Assembly: GCA_016719565.1 (NCBI GenBank)
Contig: JADJYU010000012.1
Location: forward strand, 124,001 to 188,000
Length of the DNA stretch: 64,000 bases
Direction of reading: 5' to 3'
DNA from: Ignavibacteria bacterium
GTDB lineage: Bacteria; Bacteroidota; Ignavibacteria; Tepidaquicellales; Tepidaquicellaceae
Positions 36,153 through 45,991 of the stretch are shown here, piece after piece. Both the position numbers and the translations under genes were made by a program. The notes below the pieces were generated by a model, which saw only the letters and a program-made list of their open reading frames with translations, had not been told where the DNA came from and did no database searches. Every line of letters begins with the position of its first letter. The first letter of the stretch is position 1.

Positions 36153-37103
36153 TTATTTCAATAAAAATCCAACATCAATTTTATGCGTAGCGCCGACATT
36201 ACCCATAGAATTAAAAGCGTAATCGAAAGAATAATTGTCAAGAAATTTCACACCTATACCGGTAGAGAATCCGGCTATTCCCAGTGAGCTTCCTGTTTTC
36301 AGATCCTGTCTCTGAGCATTATCATAACCGATCCTGAAATCAATATTATCACTCAGGTCAAATTCACCGCCTACAGAAAGGTTCTTAAATTTATCAAGAA
36401 AGTCTTCTGTGGTCTGAGTCAGATCACTGAATTCGAAATGAACTCTTAAAGGCAAATGTTCAAGTTTTTTACTGACGCCGACTCTCATATCAAGCGGAAG
36501 ATCTTCTTTTGTATCATTATATTTGCTGATCTGGGTGCCGAGATTAAGCAGACTGAAACCGAAATTCCAGTTACTTGAAGGGATTACATAAAGCAGACCG
36601 AGGTCAACGGCAACAGCGGATGAATTAAAGTCGTCGATCTGAGAATAAATATATTTAAGATTGGCTCCGTAGTAAAAGTTCGGTCTGAAATTATTGGAAT
36701 AACTTACGGAAACTGCAAGATCATTTGCGGAAAAAGTGCCGAGACTGTTTGACTGTTCGTCGAATTTCTCAAAACTGCCGTAGTTGAAATACTTCACGGA
36801 AGCGCCAATATATCCAATGTCTTTATACCTTTGCCCGTAAGAAATATTCCCTGAATTTATGTCCAGTAAATATTTATAAAACCCGACATAAGCCTGTGTA
36901 TTCTGAATTGTCGACAGCGCAGCAGGATTATAAAAGAGAGCGTTCACATCTCCGGTATTAGTTACAAAACTTCCGCCAAGCGAAGAAGCTCTTGCTCCGA
37001 CGTCAAGTCTTAGGAAATTGTAACTGTCATTTTGTGAGTAACTGTTAACGGAAAAAAGGGAAAGAAATATTAAAGAAATTATTAGTGATCTGATTTTCAG
37101 CAT
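36153..37103 (-). CDS. PorV/PorQ-family outer-membrane protein
   Basis: This 316-residue beta-barrel protein has a signal peptide (MLKIRSLIISLIFLSLFSVN, cleavage near SYSQ). The family start YNFLRLDVGARASSLGGSFV and DVNALFYNPAALSTI identify the PorV/PorQ group linked to the type IX secretion system. There PorV shuttles cargo from the translocon to the attachment complex. Alternating strands with aromatic ends follow to the C-terminal HKIDVGFLLK. The T9SS cargo protein at 44672-45464 fits its presence. No other por genes are in the window. It is transcribed alone toward a shared terminator. Confidence 0.88.
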   Translation of the reverse strand: MLKIRSLIISLIFLSLFSVNSYSQNDSYNFLRLDVGARASSLGGSFVTNTGDVNALFYNPAALSTIQNTQAYVGFYKYLLDINSGNISYGQRYKDIGYIGASVKYFNYGSFEKFDEQSNSLGTFSANDLAVSVSYSNNFRPNFYYGANLKYIYSQIDDFNSSAVAVDLGLLYVIPSSNWNFGFSLLNLGTQISKYNDTKEDLPLDMRVGVSKKLEHLPLRVHFEFSDLTQTTEDFLDKFKNLSVGGEFDLSDNIDFRIGYDNAQRQDLKTGSSLGIAGFSTGIGVKFLDNYSFDYAFNSMGNVGATHKIDVGFLLK

Positions 37104-37309
37104 TTTTCTTAATTTGTTAAAGAATGAGTAACAATTGTCTTGTCATAAATTCATTTTTAGTTTAACAATAATATTAGTTTCGATATTTATTGTCAATTGC
37201 AAATTTGAAGTGAAGATAGAGTTATTTGAATTTGTAGAGGACGTTTAAATTATATAGAACACATAAAGATTAATCAATAACGAATTAATAAAATCCCGAC
37301 TGGATGATA

Positions 37310-37640
37310 ATAATTTATTCTAATATTATGACACCCCTACCAAAATGTCACCCCTACCAAAATGTCACCCATATCAATATGTCACCCCTACGGGGTTTGT
37401 TGTTTCGTAGAATTGTAGCTACCAATATGTCACCCCTACGGGGTTTGTTGTTTCGTAGAATTGTAGCTACCAATATGTCACCCCTACGGGGTTTGTGTTT
37501 CGTAGAATTGTAGCTACCAATATGTCACCCCTAAGGGTTGTTGTTGCGTAGAATTATAGCTACCAATATGTCACCCCTACGGGGTTGTTGTTGCGTAGAA
37601 TTATAGCTAACAATATGTCACCCCTATAGAGTTGTTTTTT
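37310..37640. repeat. Forward block of 48-bp CACCCCTACGGGG repeats
   Basis: About six units with core ATGTCACCCCTACGGGG and spacer TTGTTGTTTCGTAGAATTGT are spaced 47-62 bp apart, with the last ones decayed. Short partial units (CACCCCTACCAAAATGTC) lead in at 37330. The 48-bp period keeps frames open, so apparent MSPLRG... peptides here are not credible genes. It faces the inverted block at 37717. The stretch 37104-37309 has no feature that I can support. Confidence 0.85.
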
Positions 37641-37716
37641 TTTTATAATATTAACATTTATAAATAACAATACCAATTATGGTGTTTGTGGTAATTTGGA
37701 GAAAACACAAATTTAA

Positions 37717-38220
37717 TCAAACCCCGTAGGGGTAACATTTTTGCAAAAAAAACAAAATAATATAACCCCGTAGGAGTGACATCTTGGTAGAAAGATTAAC
37801 AATAAATATAAAACCCCGTAGGGGTGACATCTTGGTAGAAAAAAATAATAAAATAATAAAACCCCGTAGGGTGACATCTTGGTAGAATGATTAACAATAA
37901 TTATAAAACCCCGTAGAGGTGACATCTTTGTAGAAAAAATACCAAAATATTATAACCCCGTAAAGTGACATCTTAGTAGAAAGATTAACAATAAATATCA
38001 TAACCCCCGTAGAGTGACATCTTAGTAGAAAAAATAATAAAATAATAAAACCCCGTAGGGGTGACATCTTGGTAGAAAGATTAACAATAAATATAAAACC
38101 CCGTAGAGGTGACATCTTTGTAGAAAAAATACCAAAATAATAAAACCCCGTAGGGGTGACATCTTGGTAGAATTAACAATAAATATCAAACCCCGTAGGG
38201 GTGACATATTTATAGAAATT
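37717..38220. repeat. Reverse block of 47-48-bp CCCCGTAGGGGTGACAT repeats
   Basis: Eleven units start near 37721, 37763, 37811, 37859, 37906, 37953, 38001, 38049, 38097, 38144 and 38189. Each has AACCCCGTAGGGGTGACAT followed by CTTGGTAGAA. The 18-20-bp linkers alternate between GATTAACAATAAATATA and AAAATAATAAAATAATA types, so the true unit is a dimer of about 95 bp. Linkers are not unique, which argues against CRISPR. Single relatives occur at 1309, 3285 and 3330. Confidence 0.9.
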
Positions 38221-38261
38221 ATTTTGGTGAGGAATTAACAATTCAAAAATTTGAAGTATCA

Positions 38262-38530
38262 TTTAATTTTAAAGTCAGTTTCATCCGGTTGCAGCGGGAT
38301 ATCTTCGAAAATAACGGATTTTACATATGATCCGGAAGGACCTTTCTTTAGATCATTTAGAAAATCATTCACCAGACCTGAATCACCCTGCGCTTCGGAT
38401 TCCACATCACCGTTAAATAAATTTTTAACATAACCGGTTAAGCCGTATTCCTTTGCTTTTCTGTAAGCGAAGTAGCGGAACCCAACTCCTGAACAAATCC
38501 TTTAACCGTTATTTTAATTCTTTTTTCCAA
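38262..38530 (-). CDS. acyP: Acylphosphatase (one frameshift)
   Basis: This small acylphosphatase of about 89 residues hydrolyses acyl phosphates. Reading from a TTG at 38530 gives EKRIKITVKGFVQ; one missing G then restores VGFRYFAYRKAKEYGLTGYV. The signature G-x-V-Q-G-V-G-F-R with the catalytic Arg and later Asn (GYVKNLFNGDVESEAQGDS) is therefore complete. It ends KSVIFEDIPLQPDETDFKIK at 38262. The start overlaps the 3' end of the EamA transporter gene by about 20 bp. The indel lies in the middle of the most conserved motif, so it is almost surely a sequencing error. Confidence 0.85.
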
Positions 38531-39452
38531 AATAATTTTCTAAGGTTTGTAATACCTGTGAATTCAGAGATCAGCAGACCGCAGACCATTATAACGGCTC
38601 CGGTGATCTGATTTGAATTCATAATTTCATTTAATATAATGTAAGCAAACAGCAAAGCAAAGAGCGGTTCCATATTATAAATTATACCTGCCCGGAGCGG
38701 AGTCGTAAGATGCTGATATTTTGTCATTAGTACGATGCTTATAAGAGTGGAAAAGATTGTTGTATAAATAAGAGTGATTATCAGGACAGGTTCAGAAGTA
38801 AATTTTATTTCATCCATGATGAGATATTCATAGAAGAATGTGAAAAACAGACCCAGCGCAGCGGAGGTTACGAACTGACCTAAAATAAGAATAGTGAGAG
38901 CAGCGGATTCGGAAAATTTATTCAGAAGAACAATATGTATGGCAAAAAGAAGGCGCAGAAGAGAGTCAGAATATCTCCGGTATTCGGAATTATCTCAAAT
39001 GATTCCGATAAAATATATAGTCCGGCGAGGACAACCATAGCTCCCAGAAGACTGGTGAGTTTAGGCTTTGATCTTAATACAAAATACTGAATAACAGGTA
39101 TAAATATAAGATTCGATGCAGTGATAAAAGCGGACTTGGTAGCGGTTGTAAACTGTAAGCCGATCGTCTGAAATATAAAACCCAGCACCATAAAAAGTCC
39201 GAGCAGCAGACCGGGTCTCAGTTCACGGAAACTGACTTTCTTCAGCTTACTTTTAAACAGAATTAAAAATAATAACAGAGTCAGTGTAAATCTGATAAAA
39301 TTAAAAAGCACCGGTGAAACTGTATCCAGTGAAAGTTTTATAAGCGGAAATGTAAGTCCCCAGAGGAATGTTACAAAGAGTAGAATCAGCTCCGCTTTAT
39401 ACAGAACTAAAATATTATTTTCGGAATAATTTTTATTTCCGGTTTGATTCAA
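38509..39452 (-). CDS. EamA/DMT-family transporter (one frameshift)
   Basis: This drug/metabolite-transporter protein of about 314 residues has ten predicted membrane helices in two EamA repeats. The first half (to 38922) contains LILLFVTFLWGLTFPLIKLS, FNFIRFTLTLLLFLI and GLQFTTATKSAFITASNLIF. After a shift near 38930 the second half has EPVLIITLIYTTIFSTLIS, AGIIYNMEPLFALLFAYII and a final helix with GAVIMVCGLLISE. The substrate is not deducible; family members export amino acids, nucleosides or small metabolites. It lies downstream of the UbiA gene, 24 bp after it, in one minus-strand cluster. Confidence 0.85.
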
Positions 39453-39475
39453 ATTTAATGTTGATCAGCAGATTA

Positions 39476-40366
39476 CTAATTATAAAATTTTTCCTTATAG
39501 ATAATCAGCGCACAGGAAATCAGCCAGAAAATAGAGTTTATAATGATCGGAATATCCCTGGTAACGATCTGAGTCGGACTCTCGCCGAGATTTTTTTTAT
39601 GCAGCAGATATAAATATCTGAATATCCCGTAAATAACAAAAGGAGTAGTGTAGATCAGAAGTTCAGAATGAAACGCCTGAACAGCTTTTTCTGAAACGGT
39701 ATACAGAGCGTAAGAAATGATCGTCCCGGTGGCTGCAATTGTATTCATCTGATCGACGAATACTACGTCATAATCACTTAAAACTTTTCTCTGCTTTTCA
39801 AGATTATCCTGATTCGGACCGGAGAGTTCAGCGCGTCTCTTTGAGATGCCCAGGAATAAAGAAATAAAAATTGTAGTAATGATCATCCAGCTCGAAACGC
39901 TTACACTGATAGCGAAAGCGCCGGCTACTACTCTCAGCATGAATCCTGCTGAAATAGAGAACACATCAAGCAGTACCACATTTTTAAATTTAAAAGTATA
40001 TAGAAGATTGTTGATCAGATATAAGGAAATAGCAAATATAAATAAGAGGGGTAGCTTCAGGGAAAGCAGAGCTGTTATAATCAGAAGAACTATAAATAAA
40101 ATCTTTGCCTGTGTAACGGAAACATCACCGGCTGCAATCGGGCGGAATCTTTTTTTCTTGTGAACCCTGTCGGACTCTACGTCAACTATATCATTCAGAA
40201 CATATACGCTGCTTGAGATCCCGCAGAATGCAAGGAATGCAACTATGTTCGTAAGAAGCATCGGAATATCCATCAGCTTGCCGGCAAAAAGTATCGGAGC
40301 AAAGACAAACAGATTCTTTATCCATTGCTTGGGTCTTATAAGCTCAATAAGTTTAAATATTTTCAA
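39476..40366 (-). CDS. UbiA-family prenyl-phosphate phosphoribosyltransferase-like protein
   Basis: This 296-residue integral membrane prenyltransferase is of the UbiA superfamily. It matches the decaprenyl-phosphate phosphoribosyltransferase subgroup: LIRPKQWIKNLFVFAPILFA at the start, the first aspartate-rich motif in VYVLNDIVDVESDRVHKKKR, FRPIAAGDVS, and the second in LGISKRRAELSG with DYDVVFVDQMNTIAA. The mycobacterial enzyme (Rv3806c) makes the precursor of decaprenyl-phospho-arabinose. The start is TTG at 40366, three bases from the end of the membrane glycosyltransferase upstream. That GT-C neighbour could use the polyprenyl-phosphate sugar made here, which is inference. Confidence 0.85.
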   Translation of the reverse strand: MKIFKLIELIRPKQWIKNLFVFAPILFAGKLMDIPMLLTNIVAFLAFCGISSSVYVLNDIVDVESDRVHKKKRFRPIAAGDVSVTQAKILFIVLLIITALLSLKLPLLFIFAISLYLINNLLYTFKFKNVVLLDVFSISAGFMLRVVAGAFAISVSVSSWMIITTIFISLFLGISKRRAELSGPNQDNLEKQRKVLSDYDVVFVDQMNTIAATGTIISYALYTVSEKAVQAFHSELLIYTTPFVIYGIFRYLYLLHKKNLGESPTQIVTRDIPIIINSIFWLISCALIIYKEKFYN

Positions 40367-40368
40367 AT

Positions 40369-41977
40369 TTATTTCCGGTTAAAATTAGTTTTATACACTT
40401 TCATTTCTATGCCGCCGCAGATAGTATTTTCTTCAAGGACTGCGCTTGTAATAAACGTAAGTTCATTGCCGTATTTATCCAGATATTTTTAAACCAGTGA
40501 TCATATATGATAATATAGGTAACATCATTTTTTTAATAGATAATTTGAAGAATCCAGATTATCAGCCCAGGTATAAGTCCTGTATCGTAAGATCTCAGGT
40601 GTAATTAATCCTGCCATATCTATTACTCTGTTATTACTTAGAAAAGTAATGGCGCCGATATCATTAACCGCAATGGTCTCATTTCTGCTGACATTCAGCT
40701 GCACCCATTCTGCAAGTTTAACCTGCTGTGAATTTATGTTATCAACATTTTTCCCAAGAGCAACTGCATACACGAAGTAATATATAAATGAGATCAGGAT
40801 TATAATAACCGGTGTTAATTTCTTTGGACGGAAATAGTCCGTGAGTTTATGAAAATATTGTTTCTGGAATACAACAACCATTGTGTAAACTGCAATGATA
40901 TTTACAAACGGAATAAGCGGCATAGAATATCTGACATGATGACGCCAGTTCGGAATAAGAACAGATGAGATCAGAGGCAGAAAAATAGCCCAGAGAGCGA
41001 TAAGATTCAGATATTTGAATTCACTGAAATATCTTCTGTAGTTATTGAAGTAATAAAAATAAATCCAAAGAATAACAAACCCGTGATGAAATTGTCTCTC
41101 AGAAAGAAAAAGCCAACAATTCTCAGGTAATTGAAATTCGGGATCAGACTGAATCCTCCGCCCTGTCCGCGGAAAGTATTAGGGAAGAAGTGACCGCTAA
41201 CATTATAAGAGAATATCAAGTAGGGAAGAGCAATCAAAAGAAAAATTAATATATACAATGCAAATTTTGAGAGATTCGCTCTAAATGTCTTATCTTTAAC
41301 AAAGTTAAGCGTTATGCCGAATGCATAGATTGAATATATAAGCATACCTTCCGGTCTGAGTATAGCTGAAAGCGCAAACATCAGAGTTGGCAATACAGAA
41401 AAAGTATTTGATCTTAGTTCTTTTAAGTAAAAATAAACTCCTGCCAGGGTAAAGAATGTAAATAATGTAGTTTCCATTCCTGACATTGCCGCCCAGGCAA
41501 ATCTGCCTGCAAAAACTGTTAAAAGTGAAATTATAAGAGACAGTTTTTGCGGTGTCAAATATGAAGGTATCTTATCATTAAATTTAAAATTACTGCTTTG
41601 GAAGATCAGAAGTGAGATCTTATAAACAATGATACAGGAGAAAATATAAAATAAGCAGGAAAGAAAGACAGAGTTGATAATAAAATTCGGAATGATCAGA
41701 CTTGTAATACCGAGGATCACGACATATAACGGAGATGTGGTGCCGGCTGTCGGTTCGCCGGGATTATACTGAAAAAATATCCTTTAATAAAGTTATCAGC
41801 GAACCGGAAATGAATCCATGTGTCATCAAGAGGTACGCCCATTTCCCCGTCTGAAATAATAAATTCAAACAGAAGATAAAAAGCAATTGAAAGCAGACAG
41901 GCGGTTAAAATGTATATGTAATTTTTATCCTGAGAAAACTTTAACATTAAACTGGAAAACTTTCGAAATAAGATCAT
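40369..41977 (-). CDS. GT-C membrane glycosyltransferase (frameshifted)
   Basis: Rejoined frames give about 536 residues with ten or more hydrophobic helices. The first luminal loop has VPLDDTWIHFRFADNFIKGY, the D-D motif of GT-C/GT39-type enzymes, followed by YNPGEPTAGTTSPLY once an indel near 41770 is corrected. Later come FAGRFAWAAMSGMETTLFTF, LSAILRPEGMLIYSIYAF and FPNTFRGQGGGFS. The C-terminal soluble part has NVSRNETIAVNDIGAITFLS and ends EMKVYKTNFNRK at 40369. Shifts occur near 41720-41770, 41010-41060, 40930 and 40490-40530. It probably uses a polyprenyl-phosphate sugar donor, perhaps supplied by the UbiA-type neighbour. Confidence 0.78.
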
Positions 41978-41985
41978 TAATAAAA

Positions 41986-42007
41986 TGAGCGAGAATAATC
42001 TCGCTCA
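41986..42007 (-). terminator. Terminator after methylmalonyl-CoA mutase
   Basis: A perfect 9-bp stem, TGAGCGAGA (41986-41994) with TCTCGCTCA (41999-42007), is followed on the minus strand by TTTTATT. It lies downstream of the minus-strand mutase gene. Confidence 0.8.
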
Positions 42008-42064
42008 ATATTGGATGTAACCGGATAAAGAAATTTAAAATTTAAATCTGAAATTTAAAATTTA

Positions 42065-43729
42065 TCAGAAAACCGCCTGCTCTTCATACACACCGAAAAC
42101 TTCTTTAAGTTCAGCGCACATTTCACCGAGAGTAACATACTTCCTTGCGCAGTCAAGAACCGCCGGCATAAGATTCGTACCGTTTGCTGCAGTTTCCCTT
42201 AAATGCTTCAAAGCGTTTTTTACATCTTCCTGATTACGTGACGCCTTTAATTCTTTTAATCTTTTGACCTGCTTAGCTTCTACATCTTTTGATATCTGCA
42301 AAATCGGAATATCAATTTTCTCATTCTCTTCTACAAAATCATTTATGCCAACAACAATTTTTTCTTTTTTATCGAGTTCAAGCTGATACTTATATGCTGC
42401 ATCGGAGATCTCTCTCTGGAAAAAACCGTTCTCAATACAAGCGATCACGCCGCCCTGAGAATCTATAAGATCAAAATATTTTTCAGCTTCAGCTTCAATG
42501 TCATCTGTAAGTTTTTCCACATAATAACTTCCGCCGAGCGGATCAGCAACGTTTATGACTCCGTGTTCATAAGCAATGATCTGCTGAGTTCTTAAAGCGA
42601 TCTTTACAGCTTTATCCGAAGGCAGCGCAAGAGTTTCATCCATTGAATTTGTATGCAGACTCTGCGTACCGCCGAGAACACCTGCTAACGCTTCGATAGC
42701 AGTTCTCACAATATTATTTTCCGGCTGCTGCGCGGTCAGTGAGCATCCCGCAGTCTGTGTATGAAATCTCAGTGTCCATGATTTCGGATTCTTAGCACCG
42801 TATTTATTTTTCATTCTCTTTGCATAGATCCTTCTTGCAGCTCTGAACTTTGCTATCTCTTCAAAGAAATCAAGATGCGAATTAAAGAAATGTGAAATTC
42901 TCGGAGCGAATGAATCTACATCCATCCCTCTTTCTATGCAGGCTTCTATATAAGCGAATCCGTCAGCGAGTGTAAATGCAAGTTCCTGCACAGCGGTAGA
43001 ACCGGCTTCTCTTATATGATATCCGCTGACACTGACAGGGTTGAACTGCGGAACTTCCGCTGTCGAATACTCGATCATGTCGGTAATAATTCTCATTGAT
43101 TCTTTCGGAGGATAGATATATTCTTTCTGAGCAATATATTCTTTCAGTATATCATTCTGCAGAGTGCCTCTGAGTTTTGAAAAGGAACGCCCTGCTTTTC
43201 AGCAACGGCCAGATAGAATGCATAAACCATAATGGCAGGGGAGTTGATAGTCATTGAAGTCGATACTTTATCAAGAGGAATTCCGTCGAACAGAATTTCC
43301 ATATCCTGAAGCGAAGAGATCGCAACTCCGCAGATCCCGACTTCACCTTCTGAAATAGGAGCGTCAGCATCCCAGCCCATTAATGTAGGCATATCGAAAG
43401 CTGTTGAAAGTCCTGTCTGACCGTGCGAAAGTAAATATTTAAATCTCTGATTAGTATCTTCAGGAGTACCGAATCCGGCAAACTGTCTCATAGTCCATAT
43501 TTTACCTCTGTACATATTGTGATGAATGCCGCGCGTGTAAGGATATTCTCCCGGATAGCCGACCTCATTATAGTAATCAGTTTCCCTTTACATCTTCAGG
43601 AGTGTAGCAGATATCGAGTTCTCTTCCGCTGAGAGAAGTAAACTTCATTCCGCTTTCAGGAATCTTCGAAGCGGTTTCTTTCCATTCAGATTTAGATATA
43701 CTTTTTTTAGGCTCAGTATTATTTTTCAT
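42065..43729 (-). CDS. Methylmalonyl-CoA mutase catalytic subunit (two frameshifts)
   Basis: This large catalytic subunit of about 555 residues interconverts succinyl-CoA and (R)-methylmalonyl-CoA. It starts MKNNTEPKKSISKSEWKETA at 43729. After shifts near 43580 and 43150 it reads GIHHNMYRGKIWTMRQFAGF, TGLSTAFDMPTLMGWDADA, then NPVSVSGYHIREAGSTAVQE, TQTAGCSLTAQQPENNIVRT and LGGTQSLHTNSMDETLALPS. It ends at 42065 without the C-terminal B12-binding domain (no D-x-H-x-x-G), so this is the split form whose cobalamin subunit is encoded elsewhere. No small B12-binding gene, epimerase or MeaB is in the window. A terminator follows. Confidence 0.93.
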
Positions 43730-43862
43730 AATTATAGATTATTTTGGATATGGATTAACAAATATTAGCTGCAAATATATATTTTTATGGTGGAATTGTA
43801 ATTCAGAAAAAATATGGAATTAATTTTTAGAGAAGTGAACAAAGCATCCGGTAGATTAGGAT

Positions 43863-44462
43863 CTATAAATTTGATATTCGGAATGCATTCAGCATTTCAT
43901 TTCTTTCTTTAATAAAATTATCTGCTTCTATCAAATCTATTTCTGAATCTTTATCTAATGCCAGATTATAATCAATTAATTTATTTAATCCTTTTACTTT
44001 AATTGTTTTATCCCATGGCTGATTTTTAAAATGTGATAATTCAGAAATCATTTCTGCATTTACATCTTTAAAAATATCAACCAAATCTTTCATTATTTTT
44101 TGTTCTCTTGGGGAGAATACACTTATGTCTAATTTTGCTGTAGGTTTAATTTTAAATATCCCGCCTTTTTTGTCCGGATAATTAGTCGTAAAGGGCTGAA
44201 TACAAATAAAAGGTTTGAAATCTTCAGGGACTTCATTTTCCTTTACCTCTTCATAAAATGAAAGTGGTACAGGGCCAAACTCTAATGCATTATAATCCAA
44301 ATTAGTCACATCTTTTCCTGTTTCAGAAAAATGTCTGAAGTCAAGGAAATATAACAACTTAAATATTTTTACCTTAGATGGATTTTTAACATTTCTGGTA
44401 AAGTAAATAACAGCATTTAGAAGTTTTTGGCGATATGTATTGTTGAGTTTCATAGATGGCAT
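43863..44462 (-). CDS. Panacea (DUF4065/SocA-like) domain protein
   Basis: This 199-residue Panacea-domain protein has the recognisable LNAVIYFTRNVKNPSKVKIF, KLLYFLDFRHFSETGKDVTN, YNALEFGPVPLSFYEEVKEN, and the C-terminal FSPREQKIMKDLVDIF and SELSHFKNQPWDKTI. The domain is best known from SocA and from antitoxins that neutralise many unrelated toxins. No toxin-sized gene is directly adjacent: the nearest are the mutase downstream and a T9SS cargo upstream. It may act as a stand-alone adaptor or proteolysis factor. Frame intact, no signal peptide. The start ATG at 44462 gives MPSMKLNNTYRQKLL; the internal Met4 is equally possible. Confidence 0.85.
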   Translation of the reverse strand: MPSMKLNNTYRQKLLNAVIYFTRNVKNPSKVKIFKLLYFLDFRHFSETGKDVTNLDYNALEFGPVPLSFYEEVKENEVPEDFKPFICIQPFTTNYPDKKGGIFKIKPTAKLDISVFSPREQKIMKDLVDIFKDVNAEMISELSHFKNQPWDKTIKVKGLNKLIDYNLALDKDSEIDLIEADNFIKERNEMLNAFRISNL

Positions 44463-44671
44463 TTCAAATTAAAGTATTTTTTAGCGACGTGAAATGTAAA
44501 AATTTTATACATTTGTTTCGATACTGGTGTTTTGAAAAGGTTTTAGATAATAAAATTCAAACTTCATTAATTCAAACTTTTTGATCACCAACAAAAGTGC
44601 CGGCTAAGATTGCAGCTGTAAGATGTATGTTTCAAAATGTTAAATCAACGTTGGATATTATTTATCCTTCT

Positions 44672-45464
44672 TTATTTTAATAAGATCATCCGCTTCGTAT
44701 CACTAAATTCTCCCGCATCTAATCTGTAAAAATAAATCCCGCTCGAATATTTACTTCCGTCAAATTTAACATTATAGCTCCCGGCATTTTGCTTTTCATT
44801 CACCAGCGTCGCAACTTCATTGCCAAGTACATCATACACTCTTAACTTTGCAAAACCTGTCGATTGAAGTTCATAACTTATTACTGTATTTGGATTAAAT
44901 GGATTTGGAAAGTTTTGTGATAAATTGAATTTTCCGGGAACAGAATTTCCGATCTGTTGAATTGAAGTTAGTGTCCTGCACATATTGAATGTTTAGATAA
45001 ACAAGTCCGTCATGTGCAAATCTTTTACTGATCTCAGTTCATTAAAAACATTACTGCTTGAAATCATTGTACATTCATGTGTAAATATTCCCTGATGCTC
45101 ACAATTAATTATATCTCCTACATTTGAAGAAAGACTGTCTAAAATCTTATCATTTTTATAGTCTGAGCAGCTTCCGGATCCAGAATACATTAACAGATTA
45201 CCTCTTAATGAATCATATCTTATCCATCCATAAGAATAATTATAATGTTTGTAATGGAAATATTTATGACCGTTTATTATAGTATCTTTGTTAATAGAAC
45301 TCTGTTTAATTGGGTTTTGCAGCGGAGGAAGTCTATTAACATAATAAACCCACGTATTGCCAACTTTTAAAGGAAAGTATTTTGCAGAGACAGTATCCTG
45401 CGAATAGGAAGGAGAATTTAATATTAATAATGAGAAAATAAAGTTTGAAAATTAAATTTTTCAT
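44672..45464 (-). CDS. Secreted protein with type IX sorting domain (frameshifted)
   Basis: This secreted protein of about 264 residues has an N-terminal signal segment (MKNLIFK then a hydrophobic stretch ending NSPSYSQ). A variable middle follows (YFPLKVGNTWVYYVNRLPPL, HYNYSYGWIRYDSLRGNLLM), then the type IX sorting domain FNLSQNFPNPFNPNTVISYE, LRVYDVLGNEVATLVNEKQN and YSSGIYFYRLDAGEFSDT. It should be carried across the outer membrane and its C-terminal domain removed or anchored. Shifts lie near 45450 and 44990. The 'KVGNTWVYY' segment recalls small extracellular proteins of unknown role in Ignavibacteria. The PorV-like protein at 36153-37103 belongs to the same pathway. Confidence 0.85.
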
Positions 45465-45687
45465 GATCTTAAATTTAATTTATTTAATATTTGGAGTACA
45501 TATTGTTGTTCCAAATTGTTAATATTTCTTTATTGTTGGTCATTCCTACATTCAATAATAATAAAATTTGTTATAAATTCTATCATAGATAAGAGATTAT
45601 TCAGTTGTTATTCTTCTCTTGAAATAAGGTTTTTCCTAATTGATATAAATTAAATTACCAGATGATTTTATACAAGTGAATTATTAA

Positions 45688-45981
45688 AATGCGAAAGAAT
45701 TCGCAAGAGATTAGGACTGTCTGAACCAAAATTAGAGTATAAAATGCTTACAAGATTTTAGAAAATATAAAATCAGTATTAAATATTTATTCAAGGAATC
45801 AAGAAAATCAAGTGAATCAAGGTTCAGAAAATAGTGCAATTAAATCCGCAGATCAAATTTTACAATGGAAAAATCGTTATAATGAATCTTTATCAAAATG
45901 TGTTTTACTTCAATTTTCTGTATTAATGTATAAATATATTTTATTTATATTTCAAAAATATAATTCAATTGACGAAGAATA
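45688..45981 (+). CDS. Possible small gene before type IIG enzyme (frameshifted)
   Basis: Two overlapping frames read SELLKCERIRKRLGLSEPKL and, after a shift near 45760, ENIKSVLNIYSRNQENQVNQ to IFQKYNSIDEE with TAG at 45979. No start codon is obvious and I do not recognise a family. The C-terminal half is helical with a hydrophobic stretch (SVLMYKYILFIFQKY). It ends 11 bp before the restriction-modification gene and might be a small partner of it. It may equally be noncoding. Nothing else is visible in 45465-45687. Confidence 0.3.
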
Positions 45982-45991
45982 GAAATTAAAT

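Noticed and set aside
37304..38207. Open frames with repeating MSPLRG... peptides on both strands
   Set aside because: They arise because the repeat period is 48 bp, a multiple of three. There is no start signal, composition or non-repeat homology that would support a protein.
37717..38220. CRISPR array
   Set aside because: The spacing is regular, but the linkers alternate between only two types and are AT-rich variants of each other. Spacers of a CRISPR array are unique, and no cas gene is present.
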